A stretch of DNA of 64,000 nucleotides from Ophthalmolycus amberensis (GCA_024529925.1 JAFEUB010001797.1:1782501-1846500); one strand, 5' to 3'. Positions 26,072 to 40,435 are shown, numbered from the stretch's first letter. Made by a program: numbers and translations. The notes: generated from the sequence alone by a model not told the origin.

Positions 26072-27551
26072 GTAAAACTATCCACTATTTAAAAAAAAGG
26101 GATGACCGGAGAAGTCTGAAAGAAATAAACTCTATTATGTGTGAAAGAAATGTATTTTGGTTTCTGACCTTTCACGTTAATCATGTCTGACCCGTCGGAT
26201 ATATCTGGTGACCCCTGTAGGGGGTCCAGACCCAGAGGTTAGGACACTCTATTATTGTAGCTTTCATAACTGTTTAAATACATAAATAAATGAATAAAGC
26301 GGGCTAGCATTTGGTGGCACTTTCTGCATTTCATTTGTCATGAAATGAAAAGAGAGCGTGACATCTTTAAACATCATTATTTTACCAGCGTTTGTCTCCG
26401 ATAGGAAGGCGTGTGAAGCCATTTTGACCTCTGTGAGGGAATGCTGGCTGTGTCATCGCAGTCGGTTTTTAGGGGGTCGAGCATCTCTCCAGTGTCAGCG
26501 AGACAGAGAAAAGACACGGGGTGTGATTTGTTAAATGCGGGACACCCCCCTTGTATTGTTTCGACAACATGGGGGGACATCTGGCACCGGCAATGCGGCC
26601 CAGTGTTGAGGTCTCCATCTTCTTTCTCGAGCAGTGAGCTGTGCAGCATTGAAGCACTGCTTGCACATTCTCATGCTAATTCCCCAAAAGACAGGAGCAG
26701 ATGTGAAACATTTGGTTCTGTTCTTGTTCACTTGTAAAGAAATAATGTGCCCCGTTATCATTATTTCACTTGTTTTGTTCCTCTGCGTGTCATAAAAAAC
26801 AAGGGTTCGTGGTGGAGGGCATCTTCTTTGGTGGCCTGACTTCAGCTGCATTTGGAGAAATGGTCGCCCGAGTGTTTTGAACATTTTAGGAATCATTTTT
26901 GCATCTCGACACATGCTATGAAGTACGTATTTTTGTATTGTTTTGTGTGTAATTTCAGTGTGTTTGTATGCTTATACTGTATATTTTCAATCTTGTGAAA
27001 ATGTCTGGATTAAAAAAAGAGATGTTGATATCGAGGGGATTACGATATAAATGAGATAAATAAAATAAATGTACTGAAATATGTATATGTGTCTAATTTT
27101 GCATGTTTGCAAACGTGTTTGTGTCATGTCTCTTTATAACTATTGTAGTGTGTGTTTTACTTTGTGTCCATGCAGCACTTCACAACTTTATTTTGTGCAT
27201 GAAAATTGCCTGAGATGTTCGGTGCATCAGTGTCCCCGCCCACCTGGAGCATCATTGGCTCCTTGTCCGCTTCTGTCTTCACCTCATTGGTCAGAAAGAT
27301 GCCTGTCAAGCATCCTGACATGCGAGACAAGTTTACAACTCTATACACGTGCGGGTGGACACATCAGGGCTTGCGGTGGCATCCTGCACACAGCGAGGAG
27401 AGAAGAGAGTGCAACACCTGAGCGCATAAATCGGTGTGTGCTGTTATTTGGTTTCCGGTCAGTTTGGGTGTTTTTCTTTCTCACCTGTGCGCAGCAGGTA
27501 TCTTTTTTTTTGTGTGGAGGAGACAGAGGTGTTATCCGCAGCACACTGTGG
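26072..27551. other. Proximal upstream region of hs3st3
   Basis: The first 200 bp include a probable fragment of a fish repeat (GTGACCCCTGTAGGGGGTCC near 26209). From about 27140 the sequence becomes less AT-rich. It should hold the promoter, but I see no convincing TATA box or initiator and cannot place a start site. A 170-codon frame ending at 27593 is out of frame with the enzyme and has no recognisable domain. Confidence 0.4.
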
Positions 27552-28201
<650 letters not shown>

Positions 28202-28281
28202 TGAATATTAAAATAATTTGATTATTCATGGAGCCAACAACTCAGAAGTTAAACACTTTTTTAAACAAATACATATTTAGC

Positions 28282-28317
28282 GGAAATTAATGAATACACG
28301 GAAATTAATGAATACAC
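28282..28317. repeat. Perfect 18-bp tandem duplication near the 5' end of the intron
   Basis: GGAAATTAATGAATACAC occurs twice in tandem without mismatch, 82 bp after the splice donor. Confidence 0.95.
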
Positions 28318-31300
28318 TCAATAATTAATGTCTCTTATCATAGGCTGAACTTCTGTATATTTTTACTCGTCATTAAATTGCCATAATGATAGATTGTGTT
28401 TATCTAACTTTTTTATTTTGCCTACTTCATCACTGATAAAGATTAGTCTGCACAACCCATAACGCTTTATTTAACTTGTGTAGCTGGATGAAGCCTGTTG
28501 ATTTATTACGCCGCATTAAGCCTGCTTAGATGTTATCAGGCTGCTCATTTTGTTGCACATTTTAGGGTTGACTGCCTTCAAGTGGCTTTGGTCATCACCA
28601 CAGTGGAGTCACGGTTTATCTTGATTAGACTGGAGATAAGACAAGAACGAATATTAAGTATTTAACAACATAAATAAGTTGTAATTTACTTTTTCTCTGT
28701 TGAAACAGTAATGCCTTACTTAACTTGTGAAAGTTCAAAGATGTCTGCTCAGTTTTAACACTTTTTAAATTCAACTTTATTTATTATTAACACTGTGATA
28801 AGACAGACATTTTCACTTTCTACATAACCTTTTCAGAAGTTTTTCTTAAATGTTTTGCATTTTCTTTAACCCATGTGTTCCGTTTAAAATCAGACCTCAA
28901 TCGGACTTGTTACAAATTAATAATTACATTTTTTATTATTGTTTATGTCTATTTCCATATGCAAGTAAGCTAAACTCTTACAGGAGCTCCTAATCTAAAT
29001 GGTAAAACAGATTTTGCTGATGTGCCGACCGTTAAAAAAGTGCAAAACGAATGAACAAAAGTTGGAATAAGAATATTTTACTGCAGATAAATTGCAACAG
29101 GACAAAAGTTTGACAATGTTTCACTGGCTCAAAAGTAGATTTATTTAGTGCATCAAACTTTTTATATTGCGTGGTTAAAAACAAACTTTGAAGGTCAAAA
29201 GTGTCGACCCTACTCTAATGAGTCAGTTTCAGTCCTAATTAGCTTTTTGCAAAAGTGGAAATTTCGAGAAACTCTGCTCCCACATAAACACTCATTCACT
29301 CTCCTCCGGTGTCTCAGTCTCCGCATGGAGGAGTACGCTGCGTTTACCTTCTCTCAAGTCCAATGTGTGATTGATTTCATCTGTCACTGCGAGTGTGTGT
29401 GAGTGAGCGTTGTGTGTTCACATTTCCACAGGCCTGTGGGGAATAATGGCTTCTCCCTCTCAGTGGTTCCCTGTCTAATGGGGCATTGCCGACATCGCAG
29501 CTCTGTTATTAAGAGGGATTAGGGCCATAATGAAAGGTTACCTGAGTGTCTCAGGAGGTATAATTCACCTTTTGATTGAGTTAACACCAAACAGAGCACC
29601 CTCTAAAAGCCTGGAGACAAAACTTTTACTCTCCCTCACTGACAACTCCTCCTCCTCTTCCCCCCAAGAGCCTCCTCGCTCACCCCCTCTTCTCCCCCAA
29701 ACGCTCTGGCTCTCTCCCATCTCCCACTCACACACCTCCCTCTTTGTGCCTCTCTGAGAGTGAACATTCTCTTTTCGCCATCACTCTTTCACACCCTTCT
29801 GTTTACCTATTCATCCATTGTGGGGTTTTATATCCATGAGGGTCCCATCTATCCCGAGGAGTTGCCAAGATTCTCTGGAATTTGGACCGTGCCTCCAAGG
29901 ACGGACCTTAGTGCCGGTTCCCCCCTTAATGCTGTCCCCGTTTAAAACAGAAGGGCCCTTGAATTGAAAAGAGGAATAAATAACTGTTACAGCAGCGTGG
30001 CCCGCTGTGCAGGAGTCCATCTTGTCGGCTCTCCTCGACAGCGTCTGAGAGTCTTCCTGTTGATAGCGTTCGCGGAAGCTTTTGATTGAGTCGCTTTCAT
30101 TTGAAGTTGTTGGCCTGATGTCGTGTCGGGGTGTTTGTTGTGCGCCCCAAAAAGGTGCTTGTCAAAACCAGGAAATCGGTTCGATCGCATTGGCGAAACT
30201 TTTCCCCGGCCCCTCGTCAAGAAGCGGCACAATCTCGGGGGCCCTCGGAGCCACGGTTACTGTACCGGCGCTTTTAGGATTTGCGTGGGCTGCCACGAAT
30301 AATTAAAACTCATCTGACAGGTGACTATTAAGCTGACGAAAACAACTCTCAGATGTTAAGATGCAGCTCAGTGCTTCCAGTACATGCTGAAAACTTAAAA
30401 ATACTAGTGTCGTTTCAAATAAAATAATCTCTTGGTGTTTGTGCCAAACAAGACTAATCACCGTGTCCAATTTGCTTTAATTATGCGATTCCTTTCATTA
30501 GCGGCAGTGAATACTTTCAACATAGCAGCTTCCGTCTCAGGAGACTCTTTGTTTATTGTCAGGGCCGATATGTGTCCCCACTGAATCGCCGGTCTCCGTG
30601 TCCCTCTGGGAATGTGCACTGTACTGTAACACCTCTAAGCTCTCTATGTGGCGCGGCAACATCTCCCGCCTCCTTTTTTCTTTCTTCCTAGCTTTCTCAG
30701 AATTATACTTGTCTGGCTTGTTTCGGGACTTTCCATCAACTGCCCTAAAAAGTCAGTCGCTCACCCAAAAAGTATGATGCACAAAAATCTGTGATTTATC
30801 GAGGAGGATCAAATTTCCCGTTTTGACAGCACGGTTGTCCGAGCATGAAACAGTGGTAGCTTTAAACCTTTCTCTCCACTTTTATGTGTCCCAAGACTCC
30901 AAATAGTTGGGTGAAATGCTGTTTCACCATCTGCATTTATTCAAATCTTGGTAACAACTATATATATTTATTTTTTACTCTTTCGTTTTTTGTTGTAGTT
31001 TCAACTAAAAACATAATTTTAGCTCCCTGAATAAAATGCCGCTTTTCGTCCGGAGACTTTCAGTAAATTCGGGCCTTTTGTCAAACAGGAAACCAACACC
31101 CCGATCGGCCCGTCAGTCAGTGTTACATTTCACTGCACATTTCTCAGCGGTGTATCCGTATCATCACATACAACCTGTTAGGCTTTTGTTGTGGAAATGG
31201 ACACTCGGCGCGAACAAGGAGGTCAAGCACAAACACTGTGAACTAAAGCAGAGGTCCATGCAACAGAGTAGTCCGTATTGTGTTTTTGGTCTACTTGGGT

Positions 31301-34300
31301 TACCGAACGCCCGGCTTTCACCTGTCTAGACCCAGCCGCGGTTTGTGTTTGAAGTCTGCAGACCCGGTTGGATTAGCCTTCACCAGATCCCTTAATGGGT
31401 TAATTATCCTTCATAAAAACATGCGTGACCCGTTAAACACGAGGGCCACCAACTCCGCCACACACACATTCATCTGGATGCAAACAAACACAGCGGCCTT
31501 CAGTGTCGGAATACGCATTCAACACAACCAGGCTGATAGTGCGGCTCAGCTTTGACAGGCCTTAAAAAGAGCGCAACTTTAGGAAAATAAATAAAAAGCC
31601 ATGAAATAAAAAGAAGTATGTCAGCTGTGTTAGAAAATCTTTTGTGTGAAGTTGATCAGAGTTCATGTATCCATTTCAGCTCCTCCTAAAATGTTAAAAG
31701 CCATGACAAAGCAAACAGAGAGAGTATTGTGAGCCATAAAAGCAGAAAAATCACATTAAATTAGGGGTTTCCCTCTTCGTAAAACTGGCTTTATTTGAAA
31801 GGACGTTCTGTAATGGTCATAAAAAATTACTCTCGATCATAAAAGCAGTGACCCGGCGGGGATTTGTGTTCGAAAGCGATCGGATCTGTGTTTCTGTGCC
31901 GTACATCGGTCTGTGTGGCGGGACAGAATGAAACACAAATACAAATCCAGATGTAAATGTGTGGAATAACATTAAGTACCCCATCTGTGTTTAAATTCCA
32001 TAAATGCCATATTTTTGTCTTCTTCATTAGTGATTAGCATTTTCTCCTACATCAGGCTACCCGGTCGGGTTTGTTGAAACAACTCCATAAAGAAAAAGAT
32101 CAGAAAAAAGAAAATAAAGACACATTTGTCGAGTGCTGACGGTGAAAAAAAGCTGCTGAATTCCCAGCGTTTGAAATGAGGCCGACATCCAAGTTTCGCA
32201 TACGTTGGCTGTGTTTAGAGTGTGTGTCAATTAATTGGGTGGCACGGTTTGAAACTCTGGCCTTGTTCGCTGCCGCCATGACATTTCACTCGTCATTCTG
32301 AGTGTGGAGAGGTTTGGCGGACCGGTGGAAAGCATGACGCAACTCCAAAATGGGAGAGGCTCGACGTTAGGAGTGAAGAAATGACTGAGGGCTTCTGTCT
32401 TCTGGGACAGTGAAGTCGCTCCAGAGCAGCCTATAGACCTCTAAAGCCTCTGTTCCTACTGTATAACTGTGACCTGTAGGCTATGACACACAAAACAAGT
32501 AACACGCGTTCACACATTGTTTATTGCACCGGGTTGTCATGACAAAAACCACACAGCAGCTGGAACGAGAGGGCAGATTTAACCACGCATATACTATGTG
32601 TCCACATTGATGTGCTTCTGGATGTAACCCGGCCTGGAATACAGGAATGACATGTTCCACGGAGTTTTAAATGCAGCGCTGGAGTTCAAATAGTTTCCGC
32701 CACATTGTATACCAACTCGATAAATACCTCACTTGCCTGTTTGGAGTTATAAAACCATATCAGCCAAAAATATGAATATGAAGTGTGGAAACCCTTAAAT
32801 ATGTGTCCATGGGCCGTTCAATGAGGCTTTGCAGGGAGCCATTTGCTTTACTTTTTCTCCAAGACACAGTTGAGATTTTTAAAACAAACTTTCCCCTAAT
32901 TGATCCCTCGATCTGTGCAGCCTGTTTCGACGTTGGGAAATGCCAAGCAGCAGATGACATATTCCTGATGGTGCTGAGAAATGGCTTTGGAAGGTAATTT
33001 TCTAATGTAGTTAGAGCCGCTTCGTCATGAAACAGGATGTGGGAACGGGGCTTATTTCGTTTTATATACTACCCAGTACATAAAAACCTGCAGGGCTACC
33101 TTCAAGTTTTAAATGGAGTCCGTTCCAAAATAAACCGTCGTTGGCTGGGTAGCAACAAAATCTAGTATGTATTCACTAAACTTGTTACTTGGCTAAAACA
33201 ACCGTCGGTGCTTCACAGGAGAAGGGTGGAATTTCAATGTGAAAGTGAACTAAAATGCTTTTTTGCAGAAAATAATTACCTAGTGATACAAAGAAAAAGA
33301 GCATTTTAACAGAGCTTTTTAGGTGCTTTTCACTACATCTGCTAACAGCAGGTTTGCGGATGGCAGGTGGAGTAGAGAGGGCCGGCAGCGGCGGGTGGAG
33401 AGGTCGCGGTCGGGGGTTGTGGAGGGCGCTCACACACAGCGGACGTAACGTGATCGCCGGAGACCTCCCGAGCATGAGCCCCGAGCTGCCTTTGGATCGT
33501 GAAAGTGATTATCGGGGAGTATAATCGTAAAAACCGGGACGCTCACCTCCTGCTGAAGGCATGCAACCCACCCCGCCAACTCCTTGACCTCCGCCACCCC
33601 CACCGACATCTTTGCATGCCCTTAGCAGCTGACCCCAGGAGGCCCCCGTGCAGGGGAGGCAGATAGAAGCGAAGGGGACTGTCCAAAGTAGTGCCTGTCA
33701 GCAGCTGCCCTCCGGCATCCTGGGAATCTGCCCCCCGATGGGTGAGTGAGGACAGGCGGCAGGTGCAAGGTGCTCCGCAGACACCACCTGTATCCGCACC
33801 AGACCCTCACACCTGATGTTTTCACCTGACACGCCTAAAATAAGAATTTGTCGACTTCGTGTAACCCGGCGAGGTGATGGAAGCTAACCGGCTCACTCTC
33901 ATGCACTTATTCCGTGGCCTCGGGGACCCAGGCACTCCGGCTCAGCTTTGACGAACATGTGCAGAAAGGGAAGTGTGATTGATCACAGGAGGGTCACTCA
34001 GAGGGCTGCCACAGAATGTGCCACCCTCAAGAGTTCACAATGCCAGCAGATGGTACTGTAACATTAGGATCGGGTTACATTGTTTCTAGGATTCTGTTGT
34101 TTATTCACTTTTGGGTTTGTGTGTACACTAGTCAGCAACCTGTTTGACCCCGTCGTATCTCAGGCCCGCTCGGCTTAGCAGCTGTTGGTCTTTTTTATGA
34201 GGTATTAGCCCATACATTATGTAGCATTTATTCTGGGATTCATATTTCAAAAGGAGTATTTGAGGTCAGCTTTTTATTCTCCCTGGCCGTACTGAAATAC

Positions 34301-36961
34301 ATCGCTCTAGTAATCGTTTCTATCGTCTTGTCGTCTCTGAAGTCGAGATGTTTGACCTTTTCCGAGACGATCGCTTCAGGATTGCAGCTCGCCATTTTCT
34401 TGAGCTATACCTGAAGCCCTTTACTAGTTTAGTGCTTTTCAAGCAATGCCCATGAATGTCAGCGATGTTTATTTTCCTTGAACTCCATGGAAACCCGCCA
34501 GGTAATGTTTTCTGTCATCACAGCAGCTCTGCCTTCAGGGCACTTTACAAGCAGTACGACTGAAATGAAAAAAAAATGAAAAAAAGAATCATGTTTGCAA
34601 TTTTTCTTCCTGCACTGTATTTATGTTCCTCTGTGTTTTGAGTTTTTCTTCTTCTTGGCAGTCCGAGGCTGGAAGTTAAGTGTTAACCCTCCACAAACAA
34701 AGAGAGGCTGTAACCCTATCATTTGGCACTGCAGAGTCAAGGGGCTTCGGACTAGACCGTTTCAGCTCCCTCTTCGTAGAAGTGAACCGAACTAAACCGC
34801 AAAGCAACCTCCAGAATTCATGCATATCAAGTCTTTCAGAGGATTTGCCAGAGTGCTTGAGGATTTCAGGAAACGTGCAGCCAAACCCATGTTATTTGGG
34901 CACAGACGGGCTCGGTAAATGATGCATGGATGGAGCATGTACCGCGTTACAGCCCTCCGTGGTGCGGGATTGGCAGGCTGAACCAACGCCTCGACGTGAT
35001 GGATCTCTCGCTCCCATCTCGCAGGCAACAGCTTTATCACAGGACAGGGAGCCCTCCATAATTTCCACCAGAGGGAAAAAGACAGAGACCGACAGAAGGA
35101 GAGGGAGAACCAGAGCTGTGGAAAGCCTGAGAACCAATAAAAAGAAGGAAGCCCTCTCCTCTTGGGTCCTCCATTTTCCCTTCCAACTGTAATGTTTTCT
35201 TTAAAATACTTTTGCCACATATTCAAATAATTTCTTTTCTGGCGCACATCTCCGTCCTGTATTTCAATTCCCTGAAAAATTAGAAAGAAAGAAAAACATT
35301 CAAGTGTTTACTACTCGAGGAAGTTGGAGGTTCATCTTTCCAGCCCTTTACTTCCGTTCACTCAGCAGGAAGGTCTCTCACTCTCTTCAAGGGCTCACTG
35401 GACAAACACTGGATTGTTTCCCTCTCTGCCGCTGTGCTTAAAGGCGCAGACTCTGCCACACTCTGCCATGTGTGCTATCTGCAGCTGCCTGTGTGGCGAT
35501 AGGATGGCAGCGAACATCCTTTTTTCCCTCTTGTTCCAGCGGGGCACGGCGTGTGCCAGTCGCCTTGGCAGAGTCCGCCCCGCAGGCATGGGCCGGGGCT
35601 ACGCCAGACGGCACCTCAGGCACAACCTCCGTTTGACTGGCCAACCTCGGTCTCCATGCAAAACACACAGAATCACACTGTAGCTCAGCTTGAGGCGCGT
35701 GGGTGAGCTCGTGCGCGTCTCTTGGAGTCCGTCTGAAATGAGGGATTGGCATTTGTTTGGCGAGGCCGACAAAGAGGCCAACACATTATTTCCTTCAGAT
35801 GTTATTTCCCAGCTTTCAGCACTTGCACATCCAGTGTGTTCTGTGTATTCCTGCTCGATGACGAACAAAGAGTCGCGCGCTGGCGATGAGGGAAATAAAA
35901 CATGCTGGAGATTAGACGGTTTGGCAGCACTATAGACCGCGACTTGAAATCTCGCACAAACTTTTTAAAATAGCTAATAATGGAGGTGGTGAATGGAGAG
36001 AGAATGACAGAGTGGCATTTAATCTGCCTTGAGGGTTGTTTTATTCAAACAGAAGCAGCACAGATCCATTGCATGTGCGGTTTTGAAAAGCTACCTGGTT
36101 CCTCAAGTAGAGATCCAGCTGTTCAAACAAAATGCTTTACATACAGTCTATTGTACTTTACAGTTGAAAGGTTGCACGGCACAAAAGAGCCATTCAAAGC
36201 ACTCTATAGCCGGATTTCTCTTCACAAATGATCAGCAAAAAATGTATCGCAAACCCTCTGTGAACTCAAGCAGAGTGCAGGTCCATCTGTCATCAGTCAA
36301 ACGAGGTTCGTTACGATCGCAGCTGCTCCATTTTTTAATTTTCTCTTGACATTTAATTCATTCGGAAGAAAATATGGCGGACAGCTTTTACTAACTACCT
36401 CCGAACGCCAGGCTGCTTGATTAAAGAGAGGGAATGTGTTAGAAAATGAGTTTGCCACCCCGGACCAGATTATTGATAGATGGAGTGCAACAGCACAGCC
36501 TGCGTCTTTTTACACAAAGATGGAAGAGGGTGATAAAGGTAAAGGTGATTGATATGCCCACAGAGGAGTGCAGGGAAGCCACCCAGTAATTCTATTAATC
36601 TTAACCTGAACGCTAGTAATTGCTACTGTAACTAGGTCTGACTGTACATGGGACAGGAGGGAGATTGCTGTCAGAGGAGCATGTCCAGCTAATAGAAGCA
36701 GGAAGGAACATCCTCAGTGCTCTGGAGTTGCACAAAAGGGCTTCTCTTTTTCTTTTTTTTATCCTTTCTCCTAAAGATGAGGATTTGCATGTTAATGAGA
36801 GGAGCAGGGAACAGATTTCCTCAGTTATGGACCAGTAACAGAGAAGTGAGAGATGAATCACGGAGTGGAAATTACGGATGCAAAATCCCGGAGAAGCTTT
36901 TCGCTGCCCTAATAAGAAGACACATCCTCGCAGTAAAATTCTGCAATCATGTCAAGACGTA
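28318..36961. other. Intron sequence, no gene seen
   Basis: AT-rich up to about 29250, then complex DNA with mixed composition. Candidate regulatory textures appear at 29430-29580 and 30300-30560. No recognised repeat of length and no credible exon. Confidence 0.5.
29430..29580. promoter_or_regulatory. Candidate intronic regulatory element
   Basis: Dense non-repetitive sequence with TGTTATTAAGAGGGATTAGG, GCCATAATGAAAG and GTATAATTCACC: several ATTA/TAAT homeodomain cores, including a bicoid/Otx-type GGGATTAG. Inferred from motif texture only. Confidence 0.2.
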
Positions 36962-37413
36962 CAACTATTCCCTTTCTTGCCAAGAATAAGATGAGAAGAT
37001 ACGTACCGCTCTCATATTCGTCTCTTTATATTTGAAGTCGCAGCCAGCAGCTTAGCTCATCTTAACGATTGAGGACCCAGAATCAGAAATCAGAAACGGT
37101 TGTATTGCCAAGTGGGTTTGCACATACAAGGACTTTGGCTTGGTGTTTTGGTGCATGACGATAAAGACAGGACAAAAGTGGATATGCAGTGGAAGAGCTA
37201 CTGTGCAGGAATGTGCAAAGTATTGACCAGGAGATGTGCAAAAGTGACTAGTTCCAGTATGAACGCTAAGCTAAGATAACCGTCTCCTGTTTGTAGTTTA
37301 AAGCTACAATCAGTAACTTTAATGAAAATAACGTTTTGACACATTTGGTCAAGCTGTCACTATATTCTGACAGTAGGCAATGAAAGCAAATAAGTGCAGA
37401 ACTATTCCTTTAA
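36962..37413. mobile_element. Nested composite: TTAA-type MITE interrupted by other repeats
   Basis: The left arm (TTTCTTGCCAAGAATAAGAT, CTCTCATATTCG, CGCAGCCAGCAGCTTAGCT) and the right arm (AACGCTAAGCTAAGATAACC near 37262; GCAGAACTATTCCTTTAA ending in TTAA at 37410-37413) resemble the two halves of a common teleost MITE. Between them lies a LINE-tail-like insert at about 37079-37261 (AATCAGAAATCAGAAACGG...ATTGCCAAGTGGGTTTGCAC). A further TTTAAAGCTACAATCAGTAA segment starts near 37297. The left terminus is not intact. Confidence 0.6.
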
Positions 37414-38234
37414 AACTTGTAAGTAAGTGTTTTGTGCTCAGATGCTGAAACCTGAGCCGAGAGCCACATTTCCAAATTCTGGACTCCGCGCTGCTGTTCG
37501 TCAAACAAACACAGGTGTAGCCTGTATTGGCTTCAGTGATCGAAGCAGGTCATTGTTTTTCAGTTCTTTTGTGTCCAGCACCCATTGAGCTCTATAACAA
37601 ATGATTTTTAGATTGTCAGAAACACCCTGACGTATTGATCCCATTGTTTCCTGTAAGAGCGCGACAGTGGTTTGAAGGTGTTAACCCGAACAGCCGGGAC
37701 TTCTTTATGGGCAGGTTTTATGCATCATCTGGAAACTTGACACCTGGAGAATACTGTAAATCAGGTTTTACAGTAAAATCTATTTTTCTCACCCTCCTGT
37801 GACCCATCCTTCTTCCACACCTATGTCTTCTCATCAGCCCATCAGTTCCTGTCGCTGAGTTCGAGAGCTGGATCGCCAATCATTTGTAAAAACCGAACCC
37901 CTGTTGTATCGATAACTTTATGTTTCATTTCTGCATCACTGCAGTGATTTTTGTTTACGCAGCTGGCGACTTCTGGGTCAGTTTGGACCGAGGGTGGAAC
38001 AACACTGAGGAGCCTGTGGGACTCGACATGAACCCCGAGTCATTTTAACCGTCAAACATGTGGCGGGGCCGGGGCTCATTATATCATTATGTTGTCAGGC
38101 CGATTGTTTATTCTGACATTTACATCTCACACGCTCACGTCCTCCCCTACAGTCGTGTCATCAATAGGACAGATGAGCGTTCAAAGTCCTCTCCAACATG
38201 TTCTTTATCCACTGCAGCTCCCTCCCCCGCCTCC

Positions 38235-38345
38235 TCAAGCACATCAATTATTAATCCAGCCAATTAGCAGGGCTGCATTATTCACCAGGAAGCATCCATT
38301 AACAGCACTGCCTCGCCTCATTGTGGCTCTCTCAGAGCTTACAGT
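38235..38345. promoter_or_regulatory. Candidate intronic regulatory element (ATTA cluster)
   Basis: CATCAATTATTAATCC, CCAATTAGCAG, TGCATTATTCACC and CATCCATTAACAG fall within about 80 bp: four to five homeodomain cores in non-repetitive sequence. Confidence 0.25.
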
Positions 38346-39683
38346 CCTGCATTGTGCGAATATTTGGCCACCAAATCGTGTTTCCAGAACATTAATGTCG
38401 TACTTTGTGATCTTTTTTACTTTTTCCCTTTTCAGCTGCTGCACATATCGAGTACGCCTGACATAGTAATACTAGTAACATCTGTCGTGATTACTTTTGT
38501 CATTGCACCTTGGGACTATTTCATAAAAACAATATATATATGGTAGTCAACGGCGAGAGACGAAGACTTTTTTGACCTCGTTTGAATTGTGCCATGAATT
38601 ACACACGTTTGTCAAATCAGGCGTTAAAAAGAAAACGTTACCATTACTTACAAATGAAAACATTAATATTATGCCGTCTGTTTGTAGCTCTGAAGAGGAA
38701 GTAGTTCCACAGAGCGGTGACCCTGATTGCTTGTCCCTGCGGTTTACGGAGCCTCAAATCTCTGAACAAAATCGCTTCCTGTTTTTGTCCGTGTTTACCG
38801 GCCGCACATTTGATAAAAAGTGATTTATTTTCATCTGCTTATCTGCTTAATTGATGTCCCCCCAGGCCTCCCCGACATCTGTAATTTCATTACACAAACA
38901 ATTTAGAGAAGTTTGATCAACACAAATGAGAGTTCGGGGGCCCCCCACCAGGTTTACATGTTGTTCCTCTACGCTGCTCTTCACATTGACTCTCGGGCTC
39001 AGCCATCGCACCGCAGCCGTTAATAACCACTCCCTGTTACAATAGACAGAAGCAGATATTAATGATTGCTCTCTTCATCAACAGTGAAATGTTGCTCTGC
39101 TTCACTTTGATTTCAAAACGTCTTGTAGCAGTCAGAGTGCCCGTTGTGTTTTCATCATCACACTGTAGTTTAACATGCGTTTTCAAGCCTCACTGGAACG
39201 AGCCGATATGTGGCTGATTTAGAAATCCTTGCCCTCAACCAGATTGTCATTACGGCCATTGAGACGCAACCGTATTGATCTTCTTGTTTTGGCTTCAGCG
39301 CGAGCATTGATTTATCGGCCCTCTGAGGGAGCTGTGTGTAATTAGGCTCATATTGTCGAGGGTTCACCCGGCCAGCGCCTCAGCTGATAGTGCTCCTCAT
39401 TGATGATTCTGTGCTTTGTTTGCTCTCCCAAATGCTATGTGAGCGCTAATGGAGAGGCCTTAACACACACACACACACACACACATGCATGCTCAGACTC
39501 AGTGGCTGTCGTGGGCAGGTCTGTTTACTGACATACCATTTATTACATCATATTATTTTCCGCTCAGGCCAGCAGCAGCAGTGAATATTCTCTTTCACCG
39601 CCCTGTTTTTGCTCTTATGTTCCGTCTCTCTTTCTCGTATCCAACTAGCTTTTAAACAGGGTCGGCCGTGGCAAGGCGTAAAT

Positions 39684-39696
39684 CCCCCCCCCCCCC
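39684..39696. repeat. 13-base C homopolymer
   Basis: Uninterrupted C run followed by a C/T-rich patch. Confidence 0.9.
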
Positions 39697-40034
39697 TCCT
39701 CCGCCCCCCTTTACCCACAAAGCTTTTACTTCTTGCAATCCAGTGCCAGTGCGCGTTTCTAGCTCTCCCCGATGAGCTCTTGGATGCACATTACAGCAAA
39801 AATGCAGTCCCTTTAGAGGAGCTCTTTTGAGTCTCTAGGTGAATGTAGAAACACGCACATGCAGACAGACACACTCGTGTTTGCACTCAACATATGACAC
39901 ACTGTGGCAGACAAACATGCACTCACTGTAAATGTAGATACATTTTTATTTTTATTTTTTACCATGAATTCACTGGAGCAAGAGCTAGTTTAACTGTTGC
40001 TTCGCCGCCATTTTTTTCATAGGTTTACAGTTGC

Positions 40035-40135
40035 ATTACAGGCCGCGTAATGTAAATGCAAATGTGATTGAAAGTGGTTCATAATGGCCTCCATTCAACT
40101 GTCATGAATATGAATGGCACTAATATGCATTTCGT
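40035..40135. promoter_or_regulatory. Candidate intronic regulatory element (two octamer-type sites)
   Basis: ATGCAAAT at 40056-40063 and ATATGCAT at 40123-40130 flank CATAATGG and CATGAATATGAATGG. POU and homeodomain words are dense, and the sequence is not a recognised repeat. Confidence 0.28.
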
Positions 40136-40254
40136 TTTGGTTTGCTTCTTTTCTCCGTTGGATGCGTTCTCTTGTTGAACGATCGTGCGCCCCTCCTCGT
40201 CTTTGTCTTTACACTCTGCTTGTTTATTTTTTTTAATTGCGATTTGGGGCCGAC

Positions 40255-40435
40255 CATATTTTTATCTGTATGTAAGGCACATCCGTCATTCAAGCCTGGC
40301 AGAGTTTGACTCAATAACAGCGCACGTATCCAGCCATTATCTCTCGGCGGAGCACTCCCTCAATGTTAATGTGTTTTTAGGACGATTAAATCAATGTGAA
40401 TTATTGAAAAATAACCCCTCTTGATAACATGAATC
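40255..40435. promoter_or_regulatory. Candidate intronic regulatory element
   Basis: CCAGCCATTATCTC, CAATGTTAATGTG, ACGATTAAATCAATGTG and CTTGATAACATGAATC form a cluster of ATTA, GATA and Pbx-like words in non-repetitive sequence. Confidence 0.2.

Noticed and set aside
34792..35247. 151-codon minus-strand frame in the intron
   Set aside because: No domain or conserved motif visible; low-confidence chance frame with overlapping frames on the other strand.
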